15,594 bases of DNA from Methanobrevibacter sp. (GTDB taxonomy: Archaea; Methanobacteriota; Methanobacteria; Methanobacteriales; Methanobacteriaceae). This document shows, piece by piece, positions 7,622 to 15,594 of this stretch. The first letter of the stretch is position 1. Each line of letters begins with the position of its first letter. The translations under genes were made by a program, and so were the position numbers. Location: assembly GCA_030539985.1 (NCBI GenBank), contig JAUNXD010000017.1, positions 1 to 15,594 of the forward strand. The letters are read 5' to 3'. Below the pieces are notes generated by a model. The model saw nothing but the letters and a program-made list of their open reading frames with translations. It did no database searches and was not told where the DNA came from.

Positions 7622-10600
7622 ATGTTTGACAAAAGGGTTTTATGTATATTATTTTTACTATTTTTATTGGTCGGCACGGTCTCCGCAGTCAGTGCAAGCG
7701 ACCTCAACCAAACGGACACTGTCGATGAACTTGCGGTTGATGAGGTAGTTTCCGAAGATTTGGGTGACAGCAATGTTCAAAAGACCTTCACGGATTTGAA
7801 CAATGAAATCAACGACAATAATAAAGCAGATATTTATTTAAATCATAATTACACTTTCAATCCCGATTCTGATGACAGCTTCATTGAGGGAATTGATGTC
7901 TATCGTGAGGTGACCATCTGGGGTAACGGCCACACCATAGACGGTAAAAACACTGCTGCCATATTTAAGGTAAGCAATAACAAGGTAGTGTTTCGTGACA
8001 TTGTTTTTACCAATGGTAATTCCTATTTTTCAGGAAGTGCAATTAGCGGAGAATGTACGGCGATAAATTGTAATTTCATAGGAAATTCAGCAGGGTACGG
8101 TGGTGCAACCTATGGAACTGACTGTATCAACTGTAATTTTATAGCAAACACTGCAAGATACAGTGGAGGAGCAAGCTGTGGCGGTTCTTTTGATAACTGT
8201 GTTTTCAAAGGCAACTTTGCCCATTATTATGGTGGTGCGATTTATAATGGTGGAAATGGCAGACAGTGTTCCATTGTCAACTGCAGATTTGAGGAAAACC
8301 GTGCAAACGTTGGTGGAGCCATCAATATAGTGTTTTCTGATTATGTTACTGTTGAAAATTGTATTTTCATCAGAAACTCCGCAATGTGGTCTGCAGGAGC
8401 ATTATACAGTGTTGATTGTTTTAACTGCACATTCACCGAAAACTATGCTGAATATGGTGGGGTGATGAAGTACGGTAACGCCAGAAACTGTACCTTCACC
8501 CGCAATCACGCAACTTTCGGTGGTGCGGCATATCAGAGCAGCTGCAGAAACTGTACATTCACAGAAAATTATGCGGATTATGGTGGTGCAATGTATGAAA
8601 GTTTTATACTTGAGGATTGCTGGTTTATCAGAAATTACGCCTATCTGGGCGGTGCACTCTATGGCACTTATTACAATGCCCAATCATGCACTTTCATTTC
8701 CAATTCTGCTCGTAGTGGTGGTGCCACATACAGAATAAGTACAAAAAATTGCTACTTTGAAAACAATCAGGCAACAGAATACGGTGGTGCGGTATATGGT
8801 GAGACTGCAACTCACCCTACATTTAAAAACAATAGGGCAGGCATTTCCGGAAATGATGCATACAATGCTGAAATTGTGGATTCTGTTTCAAGCGTTTCAC
8901 CAGGGAATAATGTAATCTATTTTGATGCATATGCCGTTCGTGACGGTGACGGATCAAAAAACAATCCATACAAATACCTGTATGCCTCAAGACTCGCTTC
9001 AGGAGTTACCGCTTACTTTGCAGAAGGAACATATGAATTGGACAGCACATGTGTGGCTGAGAATGTTAAATTAATTGGTGAAAATGCCAGAATCGCTTCT
9101 AAAGTCTCCAATCAATATGATTTCATAATCAATGATGATTCCTATCTTGAATTGTATCGTATAACATTGATTAATATCAATATTCTCAATCATGGAACAT
9201 TATGGGCAAAAGAGGCTTATTTTGAAGGAAATGATGTTTTTAATGCACAAAATCTTCCTGAAATCGAATCAGGTTCCGGATTGGTTGACAGTTCATTTGG
9301 AGGAGTGATTCTTTGCGATTCCTCAGGAAATTTCAGACCAGTTCTCATTTTGGATGGCTGTCGTTTTCAAAAAGTTTACAATGCATTTAACGGAGGAGTG
9401 ATTGCAGCTGTAAACTCAGACATTTCCATTTCAAATACTGCATTCGCATTCTATTCAGCAAATTACAAGGGAGGTGCAATTTACTGTGCAAATTCAAATT
9501 TAAACCTGTATAATGGCCAATTCACACCATTTACATATTCCAGTGATGAGGAATATGCTTCAAATCATTATAATCCATACACTGCATATTATGGAGGTTC
9601 CATCTATTGTGAAAATTCAAACATTTTCATAGACAGGTCCGGTTTTGACGATTCAGTCAGTTTCAGTTTCGGAGGATGCGTTGCGGCACTGACTTCAAAC
9701 ATTACGGTCAGGGAATCCAACTTCAACAATTCCATATCCCTGACAGATGGTGGAGGAGCAATATACAATTCAAAAAGCGAATTGTACATTTTCGATTCCC
9801 TATTTAAAAACAATACTGCCGAGTTCGGTGGTGCAATATGTAACATTAATTCTCTTTTGGATTCGTTCCATACCACCTACAGGGATAACCATGCAAACGG
9901 TTACGGTGGAGTCATTTACGATATTTATGGAACCCTGAATTTCTATAGAAACTGGTTTTACGTTTCCCACGCTTTGATTGGAGGTACAATGTATACCAGG
10001 ATTCCAAATGACTTTATCATGCACTATAACACATTTGGAGACAGCTTTGCAAGTGAAGGGGCTTTCATATTTTATGACGGGAAAAAGGAGAATGTCATAT
10101 CAAATTACTATGCAAACGACTATCATGTTTTCGCTGAATTCAGCGCCATTTTGGATGGCAGACAATATTATATCATGAGTAATCCTCTCATGTATCAGTT
10201 ATCTTCCTCTTCAGATCATTTATATTATCCGTATTCCGTTCGTGAGGTCAATGACGGTCTGGTCAGGATGAAGATTTGGGGAGATGATGGAGCCAATCTA
10301 ACTTCAATCGCCACTAACGAGGTGGTTAATAATATTTCAATCGACTTTGCATTCTCCGACAGGTTTATAAATCCTAAACTTACCGTTTATGTATTTGAAG
10401 GGTCAAACACCAACCTGCTGTTTAACAGGAACTATGGCACCAACGTATATACCGGTTCAAGGGATGATGTCTTCAATGGTCAGCTCGTTAGAAACTACAC
10501 CATAGATTTGACAGACAGAATCTTCAGCAATGATTATGATTTCACCATTTCAAGCACCATTGATTTCGGACATTCATTCGTAGCAATCAAATATGATAAC

Positions 10601-13600
10601 CTTTATGAAGCGGCTTCATTTAACCCAGTTCCTCTGATTAACGGTTCATTTATCAATTCATCATCCAGCTCACCTGATTTGAATTTGTTGTCATATTACA
10701 ATTCAAATGACATGGGTTATGTCAGTTCAGTTAAAAATCAAGGGGATGGAGGTAACTGCTGGGCATTTTCTGGTCTTGCAACCCTTGAAACATGTCTCAA
10801 TAAGGCAACAGGCGTTATCTTTGACTTTTCAGTTGAAAACGCCAAAAACCTGATGACAGCATATTCAGTCTACGGCGTTAAAATCGAAACCAACCGTGAA
10901 GGATATGAAGCACTGATATTGAGTTATCTTACAAGCTGGCTGGGTCCGATTGACGAGACAGTGGAAAGCTATGACGATTACTCTTCAATATCCCTTCTTG
11001 AAAATCCGATGTTTCACATTCAAAACGTCAAGTTCCTTCCAGCCCGTCTGAACAGTGAGGACAATGACCTGTATAAATTGGCAATATGGGACTATGGTGC
11101 GGTTTCAGTAACATTCAAATGGGGAAAGGATTATCATGCAGTATCCCTTGTAGGTTGGGATGACAACTATAAAGGCAAGGATTCATTGGGGTATGATTCA
11201 AACGGTGCATGGATATTTAAAAACAGTTGGGGTCCGGATTGGGAAAACAATGGTTTCGGTTATCTGTCATATGACCATAAGATATCCGAACAGATTCACA
11301 AGGACTTGCACGCCTACACATTCGTTTTCACAGATAACAATCCATATACAAAAATCTATCAGTACGATTTTGCAGGAGTGTCAGAATTTTATCACTACAA
11401 TGATACAATTTACTTTAAAAACATATTCAAGGCAGATAACGACTGTCTTTTATCAGCATTTTCAACATATTTCGACAATCAGACCAATTTCACAGTAAAG
11501 GTCTACAGGAACGGCCACCTTGAATTGACTCAAGAAGGTACTGCTGCTGCAGGATATTACACAATCCCATTCAATCATGCCGTTCAGCTCGACAAGGATG
11601 ATGAATTCACAATTCTCGTAAACAATCACAATAAGGGAGCTAACTGTATACCTGTATGCTCAGCAGAGGAAATCACCAAAAAGACATTTTCCCAAAACGT
11701 TTCATTCATCAGTTTGGATGGCGTAAACTGGTATGATTTATATGATTTTAATGGTGTATGTAATGTGGCATGTATTAAGGCATTCACCCAAAACATTACC
11801 TTAACCGACATAAGAATCAACGTTCCACAATTTGACTCAGTAAATACAAAAAATATAAACATTAAGGTCACATTTGATGGTGTTGATCCTAATGCTCTCA
11901 ATTATTGTCTTCTTAAATTTGAAATTGACGGGGAGACCTATTATGCCCAAATCAGAAACGGCGTTGCAGTTTTCAATGTCAATTTGGCTGAAGGCCAGCA
12001 CACTCTCTCTGTCCAATATAAGGATAATTTATATAGATCCAATGTTATTAACTTCAAGTTCACAGTCACTCATAACGGTTCAGGCAATCCATTCAACTCC
12101 ATTCAGGACATTGTCAATAACGCACAGCCTAAATCAGAAATCACTCTTGACAGGAATTACTTCTATGATGAAATGTTTGATGACGGAGAGTATGGAGTCC
12201 ACATCAACAAGACAGTGACAATCAACGGAAACGGACATGTCATTGACGGACTTTCCAAGGCCACAGGATTCTACGTGAGCGCAGACAATGTTGTTTTGAA
12301 AAACATAATATTCAACAATACAGTTTCACCTAACGGCGGTGCAGTCTATATTGCCGCTCGCAACGTCACATTGAACAACTGCAGTTTCATAAATTCCAAA
12401 GCGGCACAATACGGTGGAGGAATCTACTCACTGTTTGACATTGATGTAAATAACTGCAGATTCATCAATGATTTGGCCGATGTCGGTGGGGGAGTATACC
12501 TGATAAGTACCGGAAATTCCAATATTAAAAATTCCTGTTTTGACAGTAATTCTGCACTCAAACATGGTTCTGCAGCTTATTTCACAGGTATTGGAACTGT
12601 CAGGGTTTCTGATACAAATTTCACAAACAATAATGCAAAATATATCGGTGGAGCCCTATTCATTGTTTCATACTATAACAATATCACAAACTGCATATTT
12701 AAAAACAATACAGCCAATTCAGGAGGCGCACTGTTTTCCAGTTCCACTTCAAACGAATTCAGGAATTGTATATTTTCAGATAATCTGGCATATTCCTCTG
12801 GAGGGGCAATACTTGTTCATAATGATATCAATGTCTATGAATGTGAATTTATCACCAATACTGTGATAACAGATGAATTGGATCCATTTGGAACTCTTGG
12901 CGGTGGAGCGATTTATTCATTTGACAGTCTAAACATCCATAATTCCAATTTCACCAACAACAATGCGAGTTATGGTGGAGCGTTACATGTAAATAAATTT
13001 TTAAAAACCTACAAGTCCAGATTCATCAACAATACTGCTACAAATAATGGAGGAGCTATTTATGCCAACAACTGGCAGATGATGAAATCCGATATGAGTC
13101 TTTTATTGTTTATTGAAACACATATTTACGATTCCTATTTTGAGGATAATTACGCAAAAAATGCCGGAGGAGCAATTGCCAATGCAAACCTTGTGAAAAA
13201 TTGTACTTTCGTTAAGAATTCCGCAAAATCAGGTGCTGGAGCAGTTTACGAAGTTGAATCCATTATCGAATCAAGATTCATCAACAATTCTGCTGGATTA
13301 GGTGGTGCTGTTTATAATGCATATTTGATAGATGACTGTACATTCACCGATAATTCCGCTTCCAATATTGCTGGTGCGATTTATATAGGCAAGGAGACCT
13401 ATTCCCGTAAGGGAAGCCTCATTACCAATTCAAGGTTTACCAATAATTACGCCAATTATTCCGGAGCCATTTATTTAAGAATTGATGAGGGGGGATTGTA
13501 TGATGTTTCCATTAATGTGACTTCATGTAATTTCACCAATAACCATGCAAACATAAGTGGAGGAGCCATGTATATGGCAGGTAAAATCCTAATTGAAAAC

Positions 13601-14953
13601 TCTGAATTTTATGATAACTCAGGAAAATATGGCGGTGCCATTTACATGGAATATAAAGGAAATTATATTGTCCGGAATTCCAAATTCCTTAAAAACTCTG
13701 CCCTTTACGGTGGAGCGATTGATTTGATAGGTATTGATGATGAAAAGTCCATGACTCATGTGAGTTTCACTTCCTGTGAATTTGCCAATAATTTTGCCAA
13801 TTACTCAGGCGGTGCTATTTATACTGATAGCGAATGTTTAATTTCAGATTCCAACTTCGCCAATAATTCAGCCAGATGGGGAAGTACAATCTATGCTGTA
13901 GGTTATTTCGATTTAAGAAATTCAGTTATCAAATCAAACGAAGACACTCCAATCAGGTTCGGATATCATTACAGACAAGATAATACCTGTTATGGCGAGT
14001 TAAACTTAAAGAATAACAGGATTGACTATGAATATGCATCTGTTTTTTATGGTGAGGATGAAGTGCAATGTAAAGTACCATTAAACTTGGTTTTCAATAA
14101 TGTTGGGGTAATAAAAGGTCAGTACATTCGTGTTTGCCGATTTGAAGATGAGGATGGAAATCCATTCGCCCCATGGAAGGCGGCGAATCTGATTCTTACC
14201 TTAACAGATCAGAACGGCAGGCAAAACAGTCTTAACTTGGAATATGCCATGGAATTCGGAGGATATTACCTGAATACCTCTTCAATAGGTTATGGAACAT
14301 ACACTCTTAATGGAGTGCTGTCCAGCAATGGCGTTATAAGCAGTTATACGGTAAAACCTGGAATCCTTTATGTCAGTGACCAATCCGGAAGAACCATGCC
14401 TGTTTTATCCTCTCCTGGTCTGATAAAAACATATGGTCAGAATGGCGATCTTTGGGTAAGCTTAAAGGACAGCTATGGAAAACCGATAGCAAACACTTTG
14501 GTTCACATCAGCCTAAACGGCAAAGTCTTATCAGTGATTACTAATGCCAACGGTCAGGCCAGTCTGGCGGTTGATTTGCCACCTAATACTTATGATGCAT
14601 ACATAAGCGTTGACGGCAACGGACTGTACTTCAGCTCAGCGATTACCGTAAAGGTAGTGATTAAGAAAGCCAATGTGAAGGTTACTGCCAAAAAGAAAAC
14701 CTTTAAGCTTAAAACAAAAACCAAAAAATATGCCATAACATTAAAGGACAGCTATGGAAAAGCCCTTAAAAACGTTTGGGTTAAAATAAAAATCAAAAAG
14801 AAAACATTCAAGGCAAAAACCAATGCCAAAGGAAAAGCTACATTCAAGCTTAAAATCACCAAAAAAGGAAACTATAAGGCAAACATAAACTTTGCAGGTA
14901 ATGCATACTATAATAAAGTTACCAAAAAAGTTAAAATAACCGTTAAAAAGTAA
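7622..14953 (+). CDS. Giant adhesin-like protein with embedded papain-type cysteine peptidase (copy 2)
   Basis: Tandem paralogue of the preceding gene, 2443 aa, with the same domain order. It has a signal peptide (1-25, cleavage near SAVSA-SD), beta-helix entry IWGNGHTIDG, ladder A, the D-G-D-G-S-K-x-N-P-Y motif (441-450), ladder A', linker, papain-like peptidase (about 1024-1238) with Gln1040, Cys1046 (GNCWAF), His1172 (DYHAVS) and Asn1201 (KNSWG), lectin-like domain (about 1240-1390), Ig-like domain, TINGNGHVIDG entry, ladder B, and two C-terminal Ig-like modules; the last 96 residues contain 34 lysines. Cys-His and His-Asn distances (126 and 29) equal those in gene 1. Its linker before the peptidase is 33 residues shorter. 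The first 14 residues match gene 1 except at position 10. It probably acts at the cell surface as an adhesin-protease; the target is unknown. It ends in a terminator that overlaps the stop codon. Confidence 0.9.
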   Translation: MFDKRVLCILFLLFLLVGTVSAVSASDLNQTDTVDELAVDEVVSEDLGDSNVQKTFTDLNNEINDNNKADIYLNHNYTFNPDSDDSFIEGIDVYREVTIWGNGHTIDGKNTAAIFKVSNNKVVFRDIVFTNGNSYFSGSAISGECTAINCNFIGNSAGYGGATYGTDCINCNFIANTARYSGGASCGGSFDNCVFKGNFAHYYGGAIYNGGNGRQCSIVNCRFEENRANVGGAINIVFSDYVTVENCIFIRNSAMWSAGALYSVDCFNCTFTENYAEYGGVMKYGNARNCTFTRNHATFGGAAYQSSCRNCTFTENYADYGGAMYESFILEDCWFIRNYAYLGGALYGTYYNAQSCTFISNSARSGGATYRISTKNCYFENNQATEYGGAVYGETATHPTFKNNRAGISGNDAYNAEIVDSVSSVSPGNNVIYFDAYAVRDGDGSKNNPYKYLYASRLASGVTAYFAEGTYELDSTCVAENVKLIGENARIASKVSNQYDFIINDDSYLELYRITLININILNHGTLWAKEAYFEGNDVFNAQNLPEIESGSGLVDSSFGGVILCDSSGNFRPVLILDGCRFQKVYNAFNGGVIAAVNSDISISNTAFAFYSANYKGGAIYCANSNLNLYNGQFTPFTYSSDEEYASNHYNPYTAYYGGSIYCENSNIFIDRSGFDDSVSFSFGGCVAALTSNITVRESNFNNSISLTDGGGAIYNSKSELYIFDSLFKNNTAEFGGAICNINSLLDSFHTTYRDNHANGYGGVIYDIYGTLNFYRNWFYVSHALIGGTMYTRIPNDFIMHYNTFGDSFASEGAFIFYDGKKENVISNYYANDYHVFAEFSAILDGRQYYIMSNPLMYQLSSSSDHLYYPYSVREVNDGLVRMKIWGDDGANLTSIATNEVVNNISIDFAFSDRFINPKLTVYVFEGSNTNLLFNRNYGTNVYTGSRDDVFNGQLVRNYTIDLTDRIFSNDYDFTISSTIDFGHSFVAIKYDNLYEAASFNPVPLINGSFINSSSSSPDLNLLSYYNSNDMGYVSSVKNQGDGGNCWAFSGLATLETCLNKATGVIFDFSVENAKNLMTAYSVYGVKIETNREGYEALILSYLTSWLGPIDETVESYDDYSSISLLENPMFHIQNVKFLPARLNSEDNDLYKLAIWDYGAVSVTFKWGKDYHAVSLVGWDDNYKGKDSLGYDSNGAWIFKNSWGPDWENNGFGYLSYDHKISEQIHKDLHAYTFVFTDNNPYTKIYQYDFAGVSEFYHYNDTIYFKNIFKADNDCLLSAFSTYFDNQTNFTVKVYRNGHLELTQEGTAAAGYYTIPFNHAVQLDKDDEFTILVNNHNKGANCIPVCSAEEITKKTFSQNVSFISLDGVNWYDLYDFNGVCNVACIKAFTQNITLTDIRINVPQFDSVNTKNINIKVTFDGVDPNALNYCLLKFEIDGETYYAQIRNGVAVFNVNLAEGQHTLSVQYKDNLYRSNVINFKFTVTHNGSGNPFNSIQDIVNNAQPKSEITLDRNYFYDEMFDDGEYGVHINKTVTINGNGHVIDGLSKATGFYVSADNVVLKNIIFNNTVSPNGGAVYIAARNVTLNNCSFINSKAAQYGGGIYSLFDIDVNNCRFINDLADVGGGVYLISTGNSNIKNSCFDSNSALKHGSAAYFTGIGTVRVSDTNFTNNNAKYIGGALFIVSYYNNITNCIFKNNTANSGGALFSSSTSNEFRNCIFSDNLAYSSGGAILVHNDINVYECEFITNTVITDELDPFGTLGGGAIYSFDSLNIHNSNFTNNNASYGGALHVNKFLKTYKSRFINNTATNNGGAIYANNWQMMKSDMSLLLFIETHIYDSYFEDNYAKNAGGAIANANLVKNCTFVKNSAKSGAGAVYEVESIIESRFINNSAGLGGAVYNAYLIDDCTFTDNSASNIAGAIYIGKETYSRKGSLITNSRFTNNYANYSGAIYLRIDEGGLYDVSINVTSCNFTNNHANISGGAMYMAGKILIENSEFYDNSGKYGGAIYMEYKGNYIVRNSKFLKNSALYGGAIDLIGIDDEKSMTHVSFTSCEFANNFANYSGGAIYTDSECLISDSNFANNSARWGSTIYAVGYFDLRNSVIKSNEDTPIRFGYHYRQDNTCYGELNLKNNRIDYEYASVFYGEDEVQCKVPLNLVFNNVGVIKGQYIRVCRFEDEDGNPFAPWKAANLILTLTDQNGRQNSLNLEYAMEFGGYYLNTSSIGYGTYTLNGVLSSNGVISSYTVKPGILYVSDQSGRTMPVLSSPGLIKTYGQNGDLWVSLKDSYGKPIANTLVHISLNGKVLSVITNANGQASLAVDLPPNTYDAYISVDGNGLYFSSAITVKVVIKKANVKVTAKKKTFKLKTKTKKYAITLKDSYGKALKNVWVKIKIKKKTFKAKTNAKGKATFKLKITKKGNYKANINFAGNAYYNKVTKKVKITVKK
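8027..8842 (+). repeat. Beta-helix ladder A of gene 2 (12 rungs)
   Basis: Twelve rungs collinear with ladder A of gene 1, from SGSAISG to YGGAVYGE, with the same 750-nt distance between first and last glycine codons. The N-C-x-F half-motif is again frequent, giving a predicted cysteine stack. Residues between the conserved core positions differ strongly from gene 1. Confidence 0.85.
9296..10009 (+). repeat. Beta-helix ladder A' of gene 2 (9 rungs)
   Basis: Nine rungs from FGGVILC to IGGTMYTRIPN, exactly 714 nt like the gene 1 counterpart. Several rungs are nearly unchanged between copies (NGGVIAA, KGGAIYC, YGGSIYCENS, YGGVIYDIYG), while the loops vary. Confidence 0.8.
10691..11335 (+). other. 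Papain-like (peptidase C1A) domain of gene 2
   Basis: Encodes residues 1024-1238. All four expected catalytic positions are present: Gln1040, Cys1046, His1172 and Asn1201. The papain half-cystine three residues before the nucleophile is Gly here too, so this is a shared family trait and not decay. The domain is among the best conserved parts between the two copies. Confidence 0.88.
11339..11791 (+). other. Lectin-like domain after the peptidase, gene 2
   Basis: Encodes residues 1240-1390 and follows the same landmarks as gene 1: YQYDFAG, NIFKADNDCLLSAFSTYF, KVYRNG, AGYYTIPF and LDKDDEFTILV. It is assigned to the Cwp84-type lectin-like fold by pattern only. Confidence 0.6.
12332..13888 (+). 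repeat. Beta-helix ladder B of gene 2 (20 rungs)
   Basis: Twenty rungs from NGGAVYIAA to WGSTIYAVG, the same number as in gene 1 and only 9 nt shorter from first to last glycine codon. The enlarged hydrophobic rung is present near 13085-13130 (MSLLLFIETHIY), in the same place in the rung order as in gene 1. Confidence 0.85.
14528..14835 (+). repeat. Near-identical direct repeat, copy 2 (pairs with 7141-7448)
   Basis: Partner of the repeat at 7141-7448, offset by 7387 nt. It has 269 identical nucleotides, one mismatch, then 38 more identical ones. It encodes the lysine-rich C-terminal module and the end of the module before it. Confidence 0.97.
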
Positions 14954-14988
14954 ATAGGCAATTTCTATTTACTTACTTTTTTTATTTT
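14948..14988 (+). terminator. Hairpin plus T-tract terminator of gene 2
   Basis: AAGTAAATAG (14948-14957) and CTATTTACTT (14965-14974) are perfect 10-bp inverted arms around a 7-nt loop. They are followed by AC and then T7 (14977-14983), A and T4. The left arm contains the stop codon TAA at 14951-14953, so coding sequence and terminator overlap. Archaeal termination depends mainly on the T-tract; the hairpin is an added feature. Confidence 0.8.
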
Positions 14989-15030
14989 AAATAGATACTC
15001 TAAAATATCTAAAAATATATATTAAGTATC
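14984..15030 (+). promoter_or_regulatory. Candidate promoter region of gene 3
   Basis: This AT-rich gap lies between the terminator and the ATG at 15031. TTTTAAAT (about 14985-14992) and TAAAATATC (15001-15009) are both possible TATA elements; the second is centred about 26 nt before the ATG. AATATATATTAAGTATC directly before the ATG resembles the leaders of genes 1 and 2. No Shine-Dalgarno sequence is seen. The terminator upstream makes a separate promoter likely, but its exact place is uncertain. Confidence 0.4.
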
Positions 15031-15594
15031 ATGTTAAACAAAAGGGAAATTTTTATCTTTTTCCTATTTGTTATTGCAATTGGATCTTTATCATTGGTTA
15101 GTGCCGGTGATTCGGCTGATGATATACTTAACAATGTCAGTTGTGATGAATTGGGAATTGATGATAATATAGATATTACAGAATCAGATGATTTTACAGA
15201 TATTTTGGAAAGTAAGGACAGTGGAACGTTCACCGCACTTCAAAATAAGATAAACGCAGCAGAACCTGATTCCACAATCGAACTTGAAAACGATTATTAT
15301 TATAATTCTAATTTTGGAAATGTTGATGGTGTAAAAATCACCAAATCTTTAACAATAAACGGTAATGGACATGTGATTGATGGAATGAATGCTTCAAGAA
15401 TATTCCAAATCACAAATGCAGGAAATGTAGTTTTAAAAGATATTGTATTTCAAGATGCAGTTTTTGAAGATTGGAATGCTGGTGCAATATTTATAGAGAA
15501 TGGTAATCTTACTGTTAATTCATGCATTTTTGATGATAATTACGCTTCTAGTGGGGGCAGTATCTATGTTAAATATTCTAATTTCACTTCAATT
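15031..15594 (+). CDS. Adhesin-like protein, 5' part only (runs off the window)
   Basis: An open frame of 188 codons from ATG 15031 to the end of the window with no stop. It begins MLNKREIFIFFLFVIAIGSL, a clear signal peptide with predicted cleavage after SLVSA (residue 25). Then comes an acidic Asp/Glu-rich spacer (about 26-65), the segment FTALQNKINAAEPDSTIEL, and a beta-helix entry TINGNGHVIDG (108-118) followed by VVLKDIVF and the first ladder turns (AGAIFIENG, SCIFDDNYASSGGSIY). It is a third tandem ALP. Its opening resembles the second-helix entry of the two giants (gene 2: TINGNGHVIDGLSKAT) more than their N-termini, which read IWGNGHTID. Whether it also carries a peptidase cannot be known from this window. 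Confidence 0.88.
   Translation, partial: MLNKREIFIFFLFVIAIGSLSLVSAGDSADDILNNVSCDELGIDDNIDITESDDFTDILESKDSGTFTALQNKINAAEPDSTIELENDYYYNSNFGNVDGVKITKSLTINGNGHVIDGMNASRIFQITNAGNVVLKDIVFQDAVFEDWNAGAIFIENGNLTVNSCIFDDNYASSGGSIYVKYSNFTSI

Noticed and set aside
139..14953. Chlamydial-type autotransporter (Pmp) assignment
   Set aside because: The GGAI/FxxN repeats are similar, but there is no C-terminal outer-membrane beta-barrel. The tail is a lysine-rich Ig-like module, as expected for a single-membrane archaeon.
15009..15233. Antisense ORF at the start of gene 3
   Set aside because: It opposes a clear signal peptide and beta-helix entry on the + strand and overlaps the gene 3 leader.

Overview
The window looks like part of the genome of a gut methanogen of the Methanobacteriaceae, most likely Methanobrevibacter or a close relative. 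The basis is the AT-rich archaeal-style leader sequences and two very large secreted proteins built like the 'adhesin-like proteins' (ALPs) that fill Methanobrevibacter genomes: a short signal peptide, Asn/Gly-rich parallel beta-helix ladders (N-C-x-F-x-x-N-x-A ... G-G-A-x-Y), Ig-like domains and a lysine-rich C-terminus. The genus is an inference from architecture; no marker gene is present.

Layout, all on the + strand. Positions 1-138 hold a leader with a perfect inverted repeat (76-96) and a TATA-like element. Gene 1 (139-7566, 2475 aa) and gene 2 (7622-14953, 2443 aa) are tandem paralogues of the same unusual design: signal peptide, beta-helix ladder A (12 G-G-A rungs), ladder A' (9 rungs), an unrecognised linker, a papain-type cysteine peptidase with intact Gln/Cys/His/Asn, a lectin-like domain, an Ig-like domain, ladder B (20 rungs), another beta-sandwich-like segment, and two C-terminal Ig-like modules of which the last is about one-third lysine. 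A hairpin plus T-tract overlapping the gene 2 stop codon is a convincing terminator. A third ALP gene starts at 15031 and runs off the window; only its signal peptide, acidic spacer and first beta-helix turns are visible.

The two giants are probably exported surface proteins that couple adhesion (beta-helices, lectin-like domain) to proteolysis. Their targets, and whether the peptidase cuts host, bacterial or its own protein, cannot be read from sequence. The most notable signals are: (i) the embedded peptidase conserved in both copies; (ii) exact conservation of rung number (12 + 9 + 20), with ladders A and A' having the same nucleotide span in both genes; (iii) a 269-bp stretch in the C-terminal coding region that is 100% identical between otherwise diverged genes, pointing to recent gene conversion; and (iv) absence of a good Shine-Dalgarno site before all three genes, with TATA-like elements placed so that leaderless or nearly leaderless transcripts are plausible.
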